64,000 nucleotides of DNA from positions 124,001-188,000 of the forward strand of contig NZ_UZWD01000025.1 of the NCBI RefSeq assembly GCF_900631955.1, written 5' to 3'. Origin of the DNA: Devosia equisanguinis. GTDB taxonomy: Bacteria > Pseudomonadota > Alphaproteobacteria > Rhizobiales > Devosiaceae. Of the stretch, positions 35,713-44,044 are shown piece by piece. The position numbers and the translations under genes were made by a program. Below the pieces are notes generated by a model. The model searched no databases. It worked only from the letters and a program-made list of their open reading frames with translations, and was not told where the DNA came from. Numbering within the stretch: position 1 is the first letter of the stretch; every line of letters starts with the position of its first letter.

Positions 35713-36336
35713 TCAGCGCGCCACGAAACCCTGTTTCTTGAGGTGGGAATAGGCGGCGATCACCGAGCGCAGCTTGTCCTCTGAGGACGCGTCGCCGCCA
35801 TTGACGTCCGGGTGGTGCTTCTTGACCAGGGCCTTGTAGGCCGCCTTGATCTCGTCGGACTTGGCATGGCCGGTTATCCCCAGCGCCTCGAGCGCGCGGC
35901 GGTCGGGCTCGTTGAGCGGCTTGACCCGTTCGGAGGCCGGGCGCTTGGACTGCTGGTAGCGGTAGCGCGCGAACACGCCGAAGGGGTCGCCATATTTGTC
36001 GCCGGGCCGTCCGGCGGCGGCGCTGGCCGCGCGCGCGGCGCCGGCATTGCCGGTGGCGAAGCTGGAGCGCGATTCGACCTTGGGCGGGGCATGCAACGCC
36101 TCTTCGAGGTCTTCCGGGCTCATGCCGGCGAAATAGTTGAATGCCTTGTTGTAGTGGCGCACATGCTCAAGGCAGAAATTGTGGTACTGGCCTTCCGAGC
36201 GCACGCCCTTGGGGGCCCTGTACTCGCCGGGTTCGTCACAGCCTTCCCAATCGCACGGAGTCGTCACCGGTTCGGCCTTCTCCTCCTGGCGCGGGCGGAT
36301 GCGAATGTTGTCGAAGAGCTTGGATTGCAGTTTCAT
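35713..36336 (-). CDS. J-domain (DnaJ-like) protein with N-terminal Cys/His cluster
   Basis: A 207-residue co-chaperone-like protein. The C-terminal J-domain runs from about residue 148, with the essential HPD motif in KKHHPDVNGG, and should stimulate an Hsp70. The N-terminus has C28, C33, C55 and H58 spaced like a small zinc site (CDWEGC, FCLEH). The zinc-binding reading is an inference. It is divergent from bolA with 45 bases between starts, an order conserved in Hyphomicrobiales. Confidence 0.85.
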   Translation of the reverse strand: MKLQSKLFDNIRIRPRQEEKAEPVTTPCDWEGCDEPGEYRAPKGVRSEGQYHNFCLEHVRHYNKAFNYFAGMSPEDLEEALHAPPKVESRSSFATGNAGAARAASAAAGRPGDKYGDPFGVFARYRYQQSKRPASERVKPLNEPDRRALEALGITGHAKSDEIKAAYKALVKKHHPDVNGGDASSEDKLRSVIAAYSHLKKQGFVAR

Positions 36337-36381
36337 CGTACCCAGTTACTTGCCTGAACAATATTTCGCAGGAGCCGACCC

Positions 36382-36645
36382 ATGTCCGTCGCGGACACTA
36401 TCCGAGCCAAGCTCACCGACCGGTTTTCGCCCCTCCAGCTGGAGGTCATCGACGAATCCGAGAGTCACCACGGTCACTCGGGCTGGCGAGAGGGTGGTGA
36501 AACCCATTTTCGTGTCAGAATCGCGACCCGCAATTTTGACGGTCTAAGCCGCGTCGCGCAACACCGTGCGGTGATGGATGCGCTCGACGCGGAATTGAAG
36601 GACAGTGTGCACGCCCTGGCCATCGAGGTGCTGCCCGCCGCCTAG
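36382..36645 (+). CDS. BolA family protein
   Basis: An 87-residue BolA-like protein with the class II KH-like fold: the DESESHHGHSG segment carries histidines that take part in Fe-S binding with monothiol glutaredoxins, and FRVRIATRNFDGLSRVAQHR is the usual helix region. The role is in iron homeostasis or morphology in other bacteria. The last 4 bases overlap the end of the HlyC/CorC gene on the other strand. Confidence 0.9.
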   Translation: MSVADTIRAKLTDRFSPLQLEVIDESESHHGHSGWREGGETHFRVRIATRNFDGLSRVAQHRAVMDALDAELKDSVHALAIEVLPAA

Positions 36646-37931
36646 CTGGTTTTGGCGGCCTCGAGCGGCACGATCCGCACCTTGGACACGCGCTGCCGGT
36701 CCCGTTCCAGCACCAGGAAGCGGAAGCCGTGGGCGCTGACCTCGTGGCCAGGCTCGGGAATGAGCTTGGCCGCCGTGATCACGATGCCGGCAACGGTATT
36801 GGCCGTGTCGTCGGGCAGGCTCCAGTCGAGCAGGCGGTTGATGTCGCGAATGGCGATGCTGGCATCGATGTCGTAACTGCCGTCGCCATTCTTGTGGATG
36901 CCGAACACCGCCTCGTCGTCGGGTTCATCATGTTCGTCGGAAATGTCGCCGACGATTTCCTCGATGATGTCTTCGAGGGTGACCAGTCCTTCGAGCACGC
37001 CATATTCGTCCAGCACCAGCGCCATATGGGCGTGGCGCTTGAGGAAGGCGCTGAGCTGCACCTGCACTGGGGTGGATTGCGGAATGAACCAGGGTTTGGT
37101 CATGATCTTGCGGACATCGACCTGGCTGGTATCGCCATTGGCGTCCATCAGGGCCCGCAGCACGTCCTTGGCGTGCAGCACGCCGACGATATTGTCGCTC
37201 TCGTTTTCATAGAGCGGCATGCGGGTATAGGCGCAGTCGAGCACGTCGCGCACCAGTTCGTTCACCGGACGGGTAACGTCGAAGGCGGTCATCTGCGTGC
37301 GATGCACCATCACGTCGCTCACCACCAGGTCCTTGAGATCGAGCAGCCCGCCGAGCATGTCCCGGTCGTCCTTGACCACTTCGCCTTCCGAATGCAGCAG
37401 GTCGAGCGTGCCTCGGATTTCGTCATGCCCGGAAATGGCGCTGGCATTGGTCGCGTCGAGCCCGAAAAGGCGCAGGATGGAATTGACGACGGCCTGCACC
37501 GCCAGGGTAACCGGCGCGAAGAACACCACCACGACCCGCACGACCGGCACCACCGCCAGCGCAAAGCTGTCTGGGCGCATCAGGGCCAGGGTCTTGGGCA
37601 AAACCTCAGAGAAAATCACCACGGCCGCGGTCATAGCGATGGTGGCATAGGCGATACCCGCCTCGCCAAACACCGCAATCAAGACGCTTGCCGCCAGCGT
37701 GGAGGCCAGGATGTTGACGATATTGTTGCCAAGCAGGAGGGCGCCGATCAGGCGTTCCTTTTCCCGCGTCAGCGTTTCCACCAGCACGGCCCGGTTATCG
37801 CCATTGCGCGCCAGCTGATGCATGCGGGCCCGCGAGGCGGCGGTCAGTGCGGTTTCCGAGCCGGAAAAGAAGAAACTCATGGCCAGCAGCACAATGATGC
37901 CGGCAGAGGTCAACCACAGCGTCGTCGTCAT
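36642..37931 (-). CDS. HlyC/CorC family transporter (CNNM-like)
   Basis: A 429-residue membrane protein: an N-terminal CNNM/DUF21 domain with about four helices up to residue 150, two CBS domains near 200-330, and a C-terminal CorC_HlyC domain. Family members are linked to magnesium or cobalt efflux; haemolysin is a historical name. The start overlaps the aroB stop by 4 bases, so aroK, aroB and this gene are one unit. Confidence 0.9.
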   Translation of the reverse strand: MTTTLWLTSAGIIVLLAMSFFFSGSETALTAASRARMHQLARNGDNRAVLVETLTREKERLIGALLLGNNIVNILASTLAASVLIAVFGEAGIAYATIAMTAAVVIFSEVLPKTLALMRPDSFALAVVPVVRVVVVFFAPVTLAVQAVVNSILRLFGLDATNASAISGHDEIRGTLDLLHSEGEVVKDDRDMLGGLLDLKDLVVSDVMVHRTQMTAFDVTRPVNELVRDVLDCAYTRMPLYENESDNIVGVLHAKDVLRALMDANGDTSQVDVRKIMTKPWFIPQSTPVQVQLSAFLKRHAHMALVLDEYGVLEGLVTLEDIIEEIVGDISDEHDEPDDEAVFGIHKNGDGSYDIDASIAIRDINRLLDWSLPDDTANTVAGIVITAAKLIPEPGHEVSAHGFRFLVLERDRQRVSKVRIVPLEAAKTS

Positions 37932-39043
37932 GGGGCGCGCATCTCCTCGAGGAAAGTCCTGACCTTGTCGGGATCGACATTCCTTTCGATGAAGGCCTTG
38001 CCGATGCCGTGCGTGAGAATGAAGGTCAATGCACCGCGCTGGACCTTCTTGTCCTGCGCGATGGCGGTCATCAACGTGTCGGTGGTGCCGAGCGTTCCGG
38101 GGATGTCAGCCAATGTGGTGGGCAGGTCCGCGCGCTTCAAGTGGCTGGTGACGCGGCCGATATCCTGCCCCGGTGCGAGGCCCAGCCGCGCCGAGAATGT
38201 GTGCGCCAGCACCATGCCGATGGCGACGCCCTCGCCATGCAGCAAGCGGTCGGAATAGCCGGTATCCTTTTCCAGCGCGTGGCCGAAGGTATGGCCGAGA
38301 TTGAGCAGGGCGCGGACGCCGTTTTCCTTCTCGTCCTCGATGACCACACGTGCCTTGTGGGCGCAGCAGCGCGCCACCGCTTCCCCGCGGGCCGGGCCGC
38401 CGGCGAAAATCTCGTCGAGATTGATATCGAGCCAGTCGAAGAAGTCGGGGTCGTCGATCAGCCCATATTTGGCCACTTCGGCGTAGCCGGCAGCGAATTG
38501 GCGCTTGGGCAGCGTGTCGAGCGCGGAGAGATCGGCCAGCACCAGCTTGGGCTGGTGGAAGGCGCCGACCAGGTTCTTGCCATGGGGCGAATTGATGCCG
38601 GTCTTGCCTCCGACCGAGGAATCCACCTGCGCCAGGAGCGAGGTGGGCATCTGCACGAAATCCATGCCGCGCCTGGTGATGGCGGCGGCAAAGCCGGCGA
38701 GGTCGCCAATGACCCCGCCGCCCAAGGCGATGACGAGATCGCCACGTTCGAGCCGTGCGGCCAAGAGGCCCTCGATCACGGTTTCGAGATTGGCATAGCT
38801 CTTGGTGCTTTCACCGGCGGGCAGGACGATGGTGTCGTAGCCAAGGCCTGCGGCATCGAGGCTCCTGGTCAGGCGTGGCAATTGTGCCTCGGCCACGGTC
38901 CTATCGGTGACGATGCCGTAGCGGCGCCCGGGAAAGCGATCAGCGAGAATCGGACCTGCATCGTCCAGCAGGGTGGGGCCGATCAGGATGTCATAGGCGC
39001 GCTCGCCCAAAGCGACGTGGACAGTGTGGTCGATCCGGGTCAT
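37928..39043 (-). CDS. aroB: 3-dehydroquinate synthase
   Basis: AroB makes 3-dehydroquinate from DAHP in the shikimate pathway. The 371-residue protein has the NAD site ALGGGVIGDLAGFAA near residues 99-113, the substrate loop QVDSSVGGKTGIN and metal-ligand residues in the GHTFGHALE segment. It starts 9 bases after aroK ends, so both steps are encoded together, as is usual. Confidence 0.96.
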   Translation of the reverse strand: MTRIDHTVHVALGERAYDILIGPTLLDDAGPILADRFPGRRYGIVTDRTVAEAQLPRLTRSLDAAGLGYDTIVLPAGESTKSYANLETVIEGLLAARLERGDLVIALGGGVIGDLAGFAAAITRRGMDFVQMPTSLLAQVDSSVGGKTGINSPHGKNLVGAFHQPKLVLADLSALDTLPKRQFAAGYAEVAKYGLIDDPDFFDWLDINLDEIFAGGPARGEAVARCCAHKARVVIEDEKENGVRALLNLGHTFGHALEKDTGYSDRLLHGEGVAIGMVLAHTFSARLGLAPGQDIGRVTSHLKRADLPTTLADIPGTLGTTDTLMTAIAQDKKVQRGALTFILTHGIGKAFIERNVDPDKVRTFLEEMRAP

Positions 39044-39052
39044 GGCGGGCCT

Positions 39053-39631
39053 TCAGGTCTTGAGGTGATGCAGGGCGGCATTGATGACGTCGCTGGCGAC
39101 CGCCTCGTGGGGCACGTCGCGGCTGAGCACGGTGATGTCGGCCTCCGCATAGATGGGGTAGCGGTCGGCGATCAGCTTTTCCAGCGTGGCACGGGGATTG
39201 TCGGTCTTGAGCAGCGGCCGATTGGCGCGACGCGATACCCGCTCGAACAGAATATCGGCATCGGCCTTGAGCCAGACCGACAGCGCGCCGGCCTTGATCA
39301 GCGCGCGAGTTTCGAGATTGACGAAGGCGCCGCCGCCAGTGGCCAAGACGATATCGGTATCCTTGAGTACGCGGGCGATGACGCGGGTTTCCCCGGCGCG
39401 GAATTCGGGCTCACCGCGCTGCGCGAAAATCTCGGGAATGCTCATATGCGCGGCTTTTTCGATTTCCTCGTCGCTGTCGAGGAATTGCCGGCCCAGCCGG
39501 TTGGCGAGGCGCCGCCCTACCGTGGTCTTGCCGGCGCCCATCATCCCCACCAGCACGAGGGGACGCCCGCCCAGACGTTCGGCCAAGGCCCTGGCTCGGG
39601 CGTGCCGCCCCGCCGTCTCCGATTTGCTCAC
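39053..39631 (-). CDS. aroK: Shikimate kinase
   Basis: AroK phosphorylates shikimate at the 3-OH. The protein has Walker A GMMGAGKTTVGRR near residues 28-40, the shikimate-binding D-S-D-E segment, GGGAF and the lid RRANRP. I chose the GTG at 39631 (192 residues) because GGAGAG lies about 10 bases upstream and family members are of that size; a longer frame from 39730 is open but has no clear support. Confidence 0.92.
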   Translation of the reverse strand: MSKSETAGRHARARALAERLGGRPLVLVGMMGAGKTTVGRRLANRLGRQFLDSDEEIEKAAHMSIPEIFAQRGEPEFRAGETRVIARVLKDTDIVLATGGGAFVNLETRALIKAGALSVWLKADADILFERVSRRANRPLLKTDNPRATLEKLIADRYPIYAEADITVLSRDVPHEAVASDVINAALHHLKT

Positions 39632-39795
39632 CTGGCCGCTCTCCGTTTCAGGCGCTATCAAACGGTCCGGGCGTGGGCTGTCAAGCGCTAGGGCATGCGA
39701 GGTTGATCCATGCGGCGGTTTCCGCAACACTGGTCACAACCGGATTGCAACCATTGGGTGTCACACTGCTCTGTGCCGCCGCCTGTGGGATTATC

Positions 39796-40011
39796 ATGCC
39801 GACCCTGTTTCGCCTGCTTATCATCGTGTTGTTCCTTGCCGGGCTCGGTTATGCCGGGATGTTCGCGCTCGTCTCCTTCGTGCAGCCGACGCCGAAGGAA
39901 GTGAGCCAGCGCATCCCGACGCGCGACCTGTTGGGCGAGCCCGAAGGCGGGCCGCGTCCGGGCCTGCCGGTCCCCAATGTCAGCAGCACGCCGGCGACGG
40001 GCGGGCAATGA
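39796..40011 (+). CDS. Small single-helix membrane protein upstream of xerD
   Basis: A 71-residue protein with one membrane helix near residues 5-28 (LLIIVLFLAGLGYAGMFALV) and a Pro/Gly-rich tail. Similar short proteins precede xerD in other Hyphomicrobiales. Its TGA overlaps the ATG of xerD (ATGA at 40008-40011), so xerD translation depends on it. The function is unknown. Upstream starts in the same frame run into aroK on the other strand. Confidence 0.68.
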   Translation: MPTLFRLLIIVLFLAGLGYAGMFALVSFVQPTPKEVSQRIPTRDLLGEPEGGPRPGLPVPNVSSTPATGGQ

Positions 40012-40916
40012 GCGGGGCGCATCTGGTCGGCGCCTTCCTCGAAATGATGAGCGCCGAGCGCGGGGCCGCCGCCAATACGATCGAAGCCTATCGCCGTGAT
40101 CTCAGCGATTATTCGGGCTTCGTCGCCGGCCGGGGACAGAGCCTGCTCGATTGTCCGCGCGATACCATCACCGCCTATCTCGAAAATCTCAAGCTGGAGG
40201 GGCTGTCTGCCTCCTCCAGCGCTCGCCGGCTTTCGGCCATACGACAATTGCACAAGTTTTTGTGTGCCGATGGACTGCGCGGGGATGATCCCACGCGGAT
40301 CGTCGCCAGCCCCAAGCCGCGACGCGCTCTGCCCAAGGTGCTTTCGGTTGCCGAGGTCGATCGCCTGCTCACCCTGGCTGAAACCGAAGCCAATGCGCCT
40401 GCCAGCCCGGCCAAGCAATTGGCGGCGCGCCGGCTCTATTGCCTGCTCGAAATGCTCTATGCCACCGGGCTGCGCGTCAGCGAACTGGTGAGCCTCAGGC
40501 GCAATGCGGTGGTGCGCGATGCCAGTTTCATCACCGTCATCGGCAAGGGCAGCAAGGAGCGCATCGTGCCGATGAACGACCGGGCGCGCGATGCCGTACG
40601 CGCCTGGATCGAGACGCTGCCGCCGGGGCCCTGGCTGTTTCCGGCCAATGGCGAGGACGGCTATCTCGCGCGGCAGGTTTTTGCGCGTGATCTCAAGGGG
40701 CTGGCGGGGCGTGCCGGCATCAGTGCGGCGCGGGTGGCACCCCATGTGCTGCGCCACGCCTTTGCCAGCCATTTGCTGGCTGGCGGCGCCGACCTGCGCG
40801 TGGTGCAGATGCTGCTCGGCCATGCCGATATTTCCACCACGCAGATCTATACCCATGTGCTGGATGAGAAACTGCGCAATCTGGTGGAGCAACACCACCC
40901 GCTGGCGCAGGAATAG
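40008..40916 (+). CDS. xerD: Tyrosine recombinase XerD
   Basis: XerD, with XerC, resolves chromosome dimers at dif near the terminus. The 302-residue protein has an N-terminal core-binding SAM-like domain up to about residue 100 and the catalytic domain with R in TGLRVSELV, HVLRHAFASHLL (H-x-x-R) and the LGHADISTTQIYTHV motif with the tyrosine. I see no dif site in the window. The neighbours aroK and accA show it is the housekeeping XerD, not a mobile-element integrase. Confidence 0.93.
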   Translation: MSGAHLVGAFLEMMSAERGAAANTIEAYRRDLSDYSGFVAGRGQSLLDCPRDTITAYLENLKLEGLSASSSARRLSAIRQLHKFLCADGLRGDDPTRIVASPKPRRALPKVLSVAEVDRLLTLAETEANAPASPAKQLAARRLYCLLEMLYATGLRVSELVSLRRNAVVRDASFITVIGKGSKERIVPMNDRARDAVRAWIETLPPGPWLFPANGEDGYLARQVFARDLKGLAGRAGISAARVAPHVLRHAFASHLLAGGADLRVVQMLLGHADISTTQIYTHVLDEKLRNLVEQHHPLAQE

Positions 40917-41028
40917 GCATTCCTTGGACAGGAAAATCCATCCATTTGGCCCCGGCGGCTTGACTCGGCATTGCGCCATCGCCACTTTCCGGCCACTTTA
41001 GCAGGCAACAGGCTGGGCTCGATTTTTC

Positions 41029-41049
41029 GGGGTCGCCTATAACGACCCC
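41029..41049. promoter_or_regulatory. Palindrome around a -10-like box in the accA leader
   Basis: GGGGTCG (41029-41035) and CGACCCC (41043-41049) flank CCTATAA. The central TATAAC matches a -10 box, with no good -35. A repressor that binds the palindrome would cover the promoter. It lies 16 bases before the accA start. Confidence 0.35.
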
Positions 41050-41064
41050 TGACGGGCGGGTGGG

Positions 41065-42018
41065 ATGCAGTCTTATCTCGATTTTGAAAAGCCGGTCGCC
41101 GATCTCGAAGCCAAGATCGTCGAACTGAAATCTCTGGCGGCAACCGACCAGGCCGTTTCCATCGATGAGGAAGTCAACCGCCTCTCGGCGCGCGCTGACG
41201 AAGCCCTGGTTGAAATCTACCGCAAGCTGACCCCGTGGCAGAAGACGCAGGTGGCGCGCCACCCGCAGCGACCGCATTTTTCGGACTATGTGCAGTCCCT
41301 GATCACCGAGTGGCAGCCGTTGGCCGGTGACCGCAAGTTCGGTGAAGACGCGGCCCTGCAGGCCGGCTTTGGCCGTTTCAACGGCCAGCCGGTGGCCATT
41401 CTGGGCCAGGAAAAGGGCAATTCCACCGAGACGCGCCTCAAGCACAATTTCGGCATGGCCAATCCCGAGGGCTACCGCAAGGCGGTCCGCATCATGGATA
41501 TGGCTGATCGTTTCTCCATCCCGGTGCTCTCCTTCGTCGACACTGCCGGCGCCTATCCGGGCATCGGCGCCGAGGAGCGTGGCCAGGCCGAAGCCATTGC
41601 CCGCTCGACCGAAAAGGCGCTGGAACTGGGCGTGCCCAACCTCGCCATCATCATCGGTGAGGGCGGCTCGGGCGGCGCCATCGCCATCGCCACGGCCAAT
41701 CGCGTGCTGATGCTGGAAAATGCCATCTATTCGGTGATTTCGCCCGAGGCCGGCGCCTCCATCCTGTTCCGGGACGCAGCGCGCGCCCAGGACATGGCCA
41801 CGGCGCAGAAGATCACCGCGCAGGACCTGCTCGGCTTCAGCGTCATTGACGGCATCATCCCCGAACCAACCGGCGGCGCGCATCGCCACCATGGCGCGGT
41901 GATGGAGTCGGCCCGCATTGCCATCGACACCTTTCTCAGGGACTTCGAAGGCAAATCGCGCCTCGAGACCCGCGAGCATCGTCGCGAGAAATTTCTCGCC
42001 ATCGGCACCAGTCTCTAG
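41065..42018 (+). CDS. accA: Acetyl-CoA carboxylase carboxyltransferase alpha subunit
   Basis: AccA, with AccD, transfers CO2 from carboxybiotin to acetyl-CoA, making malonyl-CoA for fatty acids. The 317 residues contain the oxyanion-type GEGGSGGAIAIATA near residue 200 and the FVDTAGAYPGIGAEERGQ segment near 155-175. The start YLDFEKPVADLE is the common one. A terminator follows at 42080. Confidence 0.97.
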   Translation: MQSYLDFEKPVADLEAKIVELKSLAATDQAVSIDEEVNRLSARADEALVEIYRKLTPWQKTQVARHPQRPHFSDYVQSLITEWQPLAGDRKFGEDAALQAGFGRFNGQPVAILGQEKGNSTETRLKHNFGMANPEGYRKAVRIMDMADRFSIPVLSFVDTAGAYPGIGAEERGQAEAIARSTEKALELGVPNLAIIIGEGGSGGAIAIATANRVLMLENAIYSVISPEAGASILFRDAARAQDMATAQKITAQDLLGFSVIDGIIPEPTGGAHRHHGAVMESARIAIDTFLRDFEGKSRLETREHRREKFLAIGTSL

Positions 42019-42079
42019 TTGTCCTGGCGCGCCGGCGCAGCTCGCGCCGGCCGGCCGATGGCTAGACCGAGGGCAAATA

Positions 42080-42107
42080 AAAAGGCCGGCATTGCTGCCG
42101 GCCTTTT
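42080..42107. terminator. Bidirectional terminator between accA and carD
   Basis: AAAAGGCCGGC (42080-42090) pairs with GCCGGCCTTTT (42097-42107). The two genes converge here, so the same hairpin can end both transcripts. It lies 61 bases past accA and 21 bases past the carD stop. Confidence 0.88.
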
Positions 42108-42128
42108 CGTTTATCGAAGAGAGGGGAC

Positions 42129-42695
42129 TTACGCCGCTTCCTCGTCGCTTTCGGCATCCGCGGCATCGGCCTTGGTGCGCTTGGGGCTCTTGGCGAGCTG
42201 CTTTTCGATCAGCTGCACGGCCTCGGTCAGCGTCAGCTTCTTGACGGCGCTGATTTCGCGGCTCATGCGGTCCATGGCCTGTTCGAACAGCTGGCGTTCC
42301 GAATAGGACTGCTCGGGCTGTTCCTCGGAGCGATAGAGGTCGCGCACGACTTCGGAAATGGCGATGAGATCGCCCGAATTGATCTTGGCTTCATATTCCT
42401 GGGCGCGACGCGACCACATGGTGCGCTTGACACGGGCCCGACCGGTGACGGTATCGAGCGCCTTCTTGACCTCGTCCTCTTCGGCCAGCTTGCGCATGCC
42501 GACAGACTTGATCTTGGCGACGGGTACGCGCAGAGTCAGCTTGTCCTGCTCGAAGCTGATGACGAACAGCTCGAGGGTCAGGCCGGCGACTTCCTGCTCT
42601 TCGATGGCGACGATGACGCCGACGCCATGGGAGGGATAGACGACGTATTCGCCGGTCTTGTACCCGAGCCGCTGCTGTACCTTCTTGGCTACCAT
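42129..42695 (-). CDS. carD: CarD family transcriptional regulator
   Basis: CarD-like proteins bind RNA polymerase and stabilise the open complex at rRNA and other promoters. The 188-residue protein has an N-terminal RNA-polymerase-interacting domain (residues 12-70, YVVYPSHGVGVIVAIEE) and a helical C-terminal domain with a conserved tryptophan in TMWSRRAQEYE. The tail is Asp/Glu/Ala-rich. AAGGAG lies about 9 bases before the ATG at 42695. Confidence 0.92.
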   Translation of the reverse strand: MVAKKVQQRLGYKTGEYVVYPSHGVGVIVAIEEQEVAGLTLELFVISFEQDKLTLRVPVAKIKSVGMRKLAEEDEVKKALDTVTGRARVKRTMWSRRAQEYEAKINSGDLIAISEVVRDLYRSEEQPEQSYSERQLFEQAMDRMSREISAVKKLTLTEAVQLIEKQLAKSPKRTKADAADAESDEEAA

Positions 42696-42859
42696 ATTAC
42701 TGGAACTCCTTGTTGACGCCCCATGGTCGGTTCCTTGCGGGAAGGACCCACCATTCCTACTCATGCCTGGCGTCCGACCCGGACGCCGATGCGCAGTCAA
42801 GCCATCTGGCCGCATCGGGATCCGCTTGCCCGATGCGCCACACAACCGTCGATGGTGTC

Positions 42860-42883
42860 AAAAAAATCGTGCCTTGCGGCACG
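42860..42883 (-). terminator. Rho-independent terminator on the minus strand upstream of carD
   Basis: CGTGCC-GCAA-GGCACG is followed, on the minus strand, by a T-run of seven (42860-42866). It may end the fdxA transcript (140 bases past its stop) or act as an attenuator in the carD leader. Confidence 0.75.
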
Positions 42884-42916
42884 GGCTGGGTGACGAGCTT
42901 AACTGCATAGAAGCCC

Positions 42917-42945
42917 ACCATAGCACAAATTTTCAGCAGAATCAA
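42917..42945 (-). promoter_or_regulatory. Candidate minus-strand promoter upstream of carD
   Basis: TTGATT (42940-42945, reading minus) and TATGGT (42917-42922) are separated by 17 bases. Both match four of six consensus bases. A transcript from here would meet the terminator at 42860-42883 after about 50 bases. Confidence 0.45.
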
Positions 42946-43022
42946 AAGATACGAATCAGGCAGCCGAAAGCGGTCGCTGACGCGCGGCAAATTGACGAAA
43001 ATCGGGCCGTGACAAGAGGCGT

Positions 43023-43361
43023 TTAGTCGCCTTCGCCGGGTTCTTCAGAGAAATACTTGTCGAGCTTGCCACCCTCGCCGTCGCGCTCCTTGGCCTCGGG
43101 CAGAGGATCGCGGCGTTCGGTCAGATTGGGCCAGATGGCGGCAAACTTGGTGTTGAGCGCCAGCCATTCGTCGAGACCGCTCTCGGTATCGGGCTTGATC
43201 GCCTCGGCCGGGCATTCGGGCTCGCAGACGCCACAATCGATGCACTCATCCGGGTGGATGACCAGCATGTTCTCGCCTTCGTAGAAACAGTCCACCGGGC
43301 AGACTTCCACGCAGTCGGTGTACTTGCAGGCAATGCAATTGTCGGTGACGATATAGGTCAT
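43023..43361 (-). CDS. fdxA: Seven-iron ferredoxin FdxA
   Basis: A 112-residue ferredoxin of the [3Fe-4S][4Fe-4S] type. The N-terminal half has [17 protein letters not shown] and [12 protein letters not shown], giving the two cluster sites; the C-terminal half is the usual extension ending in an acidic tail. The start is the ATG at 43361, typical MTYIVTDNC. It lies in the order helicase, S4 protein, acetyltransferase, fdxA, carD. Confidence 0.95.
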   Translation of the reverse strand: MTYIVTDNCIACKYTDCVEVCPVDCFYEGENMLVIHPDECIDCGVCEPECPAEAIKPDTESGLDEWLALNTKFAAIWPNLTERRDPLPEAKERDGEGGKLDKYFSEEPGEGD

Positions 43362-43531
43362 TCTGGCAGGCAATCCCGTCCATCGCGGCCGACCCTTGGG
43401 TAGGTCAAGCCACCTGTCTCAACGGGTCCGGTGCTAAACCCTTTTTTTGCCTGCTGCAAGACCATGGCGAGGGACGGTTTGGCGCAGGATCGGCTTGGGG
43501 CGGAATGGTCTGCCAATCGGCAGGGCCAGCG

Positions 43532-44044
43532 CTAGCCGCGGGCGGCTGGATAATGACGAAAGACCAGATCCTCGGGGTCTTGCCCGATGGCGTCAGGGTC
43601 GAGCACCGCGCCCAGCCTGCGCGCCAGGGCAATCGAGCGCTGGTTTTCCGGATCGCAATAGCTGACGAGACTGACGAGGCCCAGGATATCAAAGGCCCAG
43701 TGGCGCATCGCTTCGGCCGCTTCAAAGGCATAGCCTTGGCCTTCAAAGCCCTCATAGAGCAGCCAGCCCAGTTCCTTTTCCGGAAAAAGCGGGCCGTGAT
43801 TGATGCCGATCTGGCCGAGCACGGCGCCGTCGGCGCGGCGCTCGATCATCAGGCAGCCATGGCCGAAGAACTGCCATTGCGCGGTATCGTTGGTGAACAT
43901 GCCCCAGGCGGTCTTGAGGTCGAAGGGCCCACCCATATGGACCGAACGAGGGGACATCATCAGGGCGCGATAGAGATCGAAATCGGCAGAGATCATCGGC
44001 CGAAGACGCAGACGCGTGGTCTCGAGGGTTGGAATGTCAATCAT
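43532..44044 (-). CDS. GNAT family N-acetyltransferase (RimJ-type)
   Basis: A 170-residue acetyltransferase of the RimJ/RimL-like class: TTRLRLRPMISADFD at the start, the acetyl-CoA loop in EGQGYAFEAA, and the closing SYCDPENQRSIALARRLG. The substrate is unknown. Its start overlaps the end of the S4 gene by 8 bases, and it stands between that gene and fdxA. Confidence 0.85.
   Translation of the reverse strand: MIDIPTLETTRLRLRPMISADFDLYRALMMSPRSVHMGGPFDLKTAWGMFTNDTAQWQFFGHGCLMIERRADGAVLGQIGINHGPLFPEKELGWLLYEGFEGQGYAFEAAEAMRHWAFDILGLVSLVSYCDPENQRSIALARRLGAVLDPDAIGQDPEDLVFRHYPAARG

Larger units (their letters stand above)
42696..43022. other. 327-bp intergenic region between fdxA and carD
   Basis: No supported gene. 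On the minus strand it holds, in order, a promoter-like pair (42917-42945), a hairpin with seven T's (42860-42883) and then about 165 bases to carD. The central part contains no long frame with a ribosome site. Confidence 0.6.

Noticed and set aside
40008-40916. Integrase of a mobile element
   Set aside because: Neighbours aroK and accA and the lack of att sites, tRNA and phage genes identify it as chromosomal XerD.
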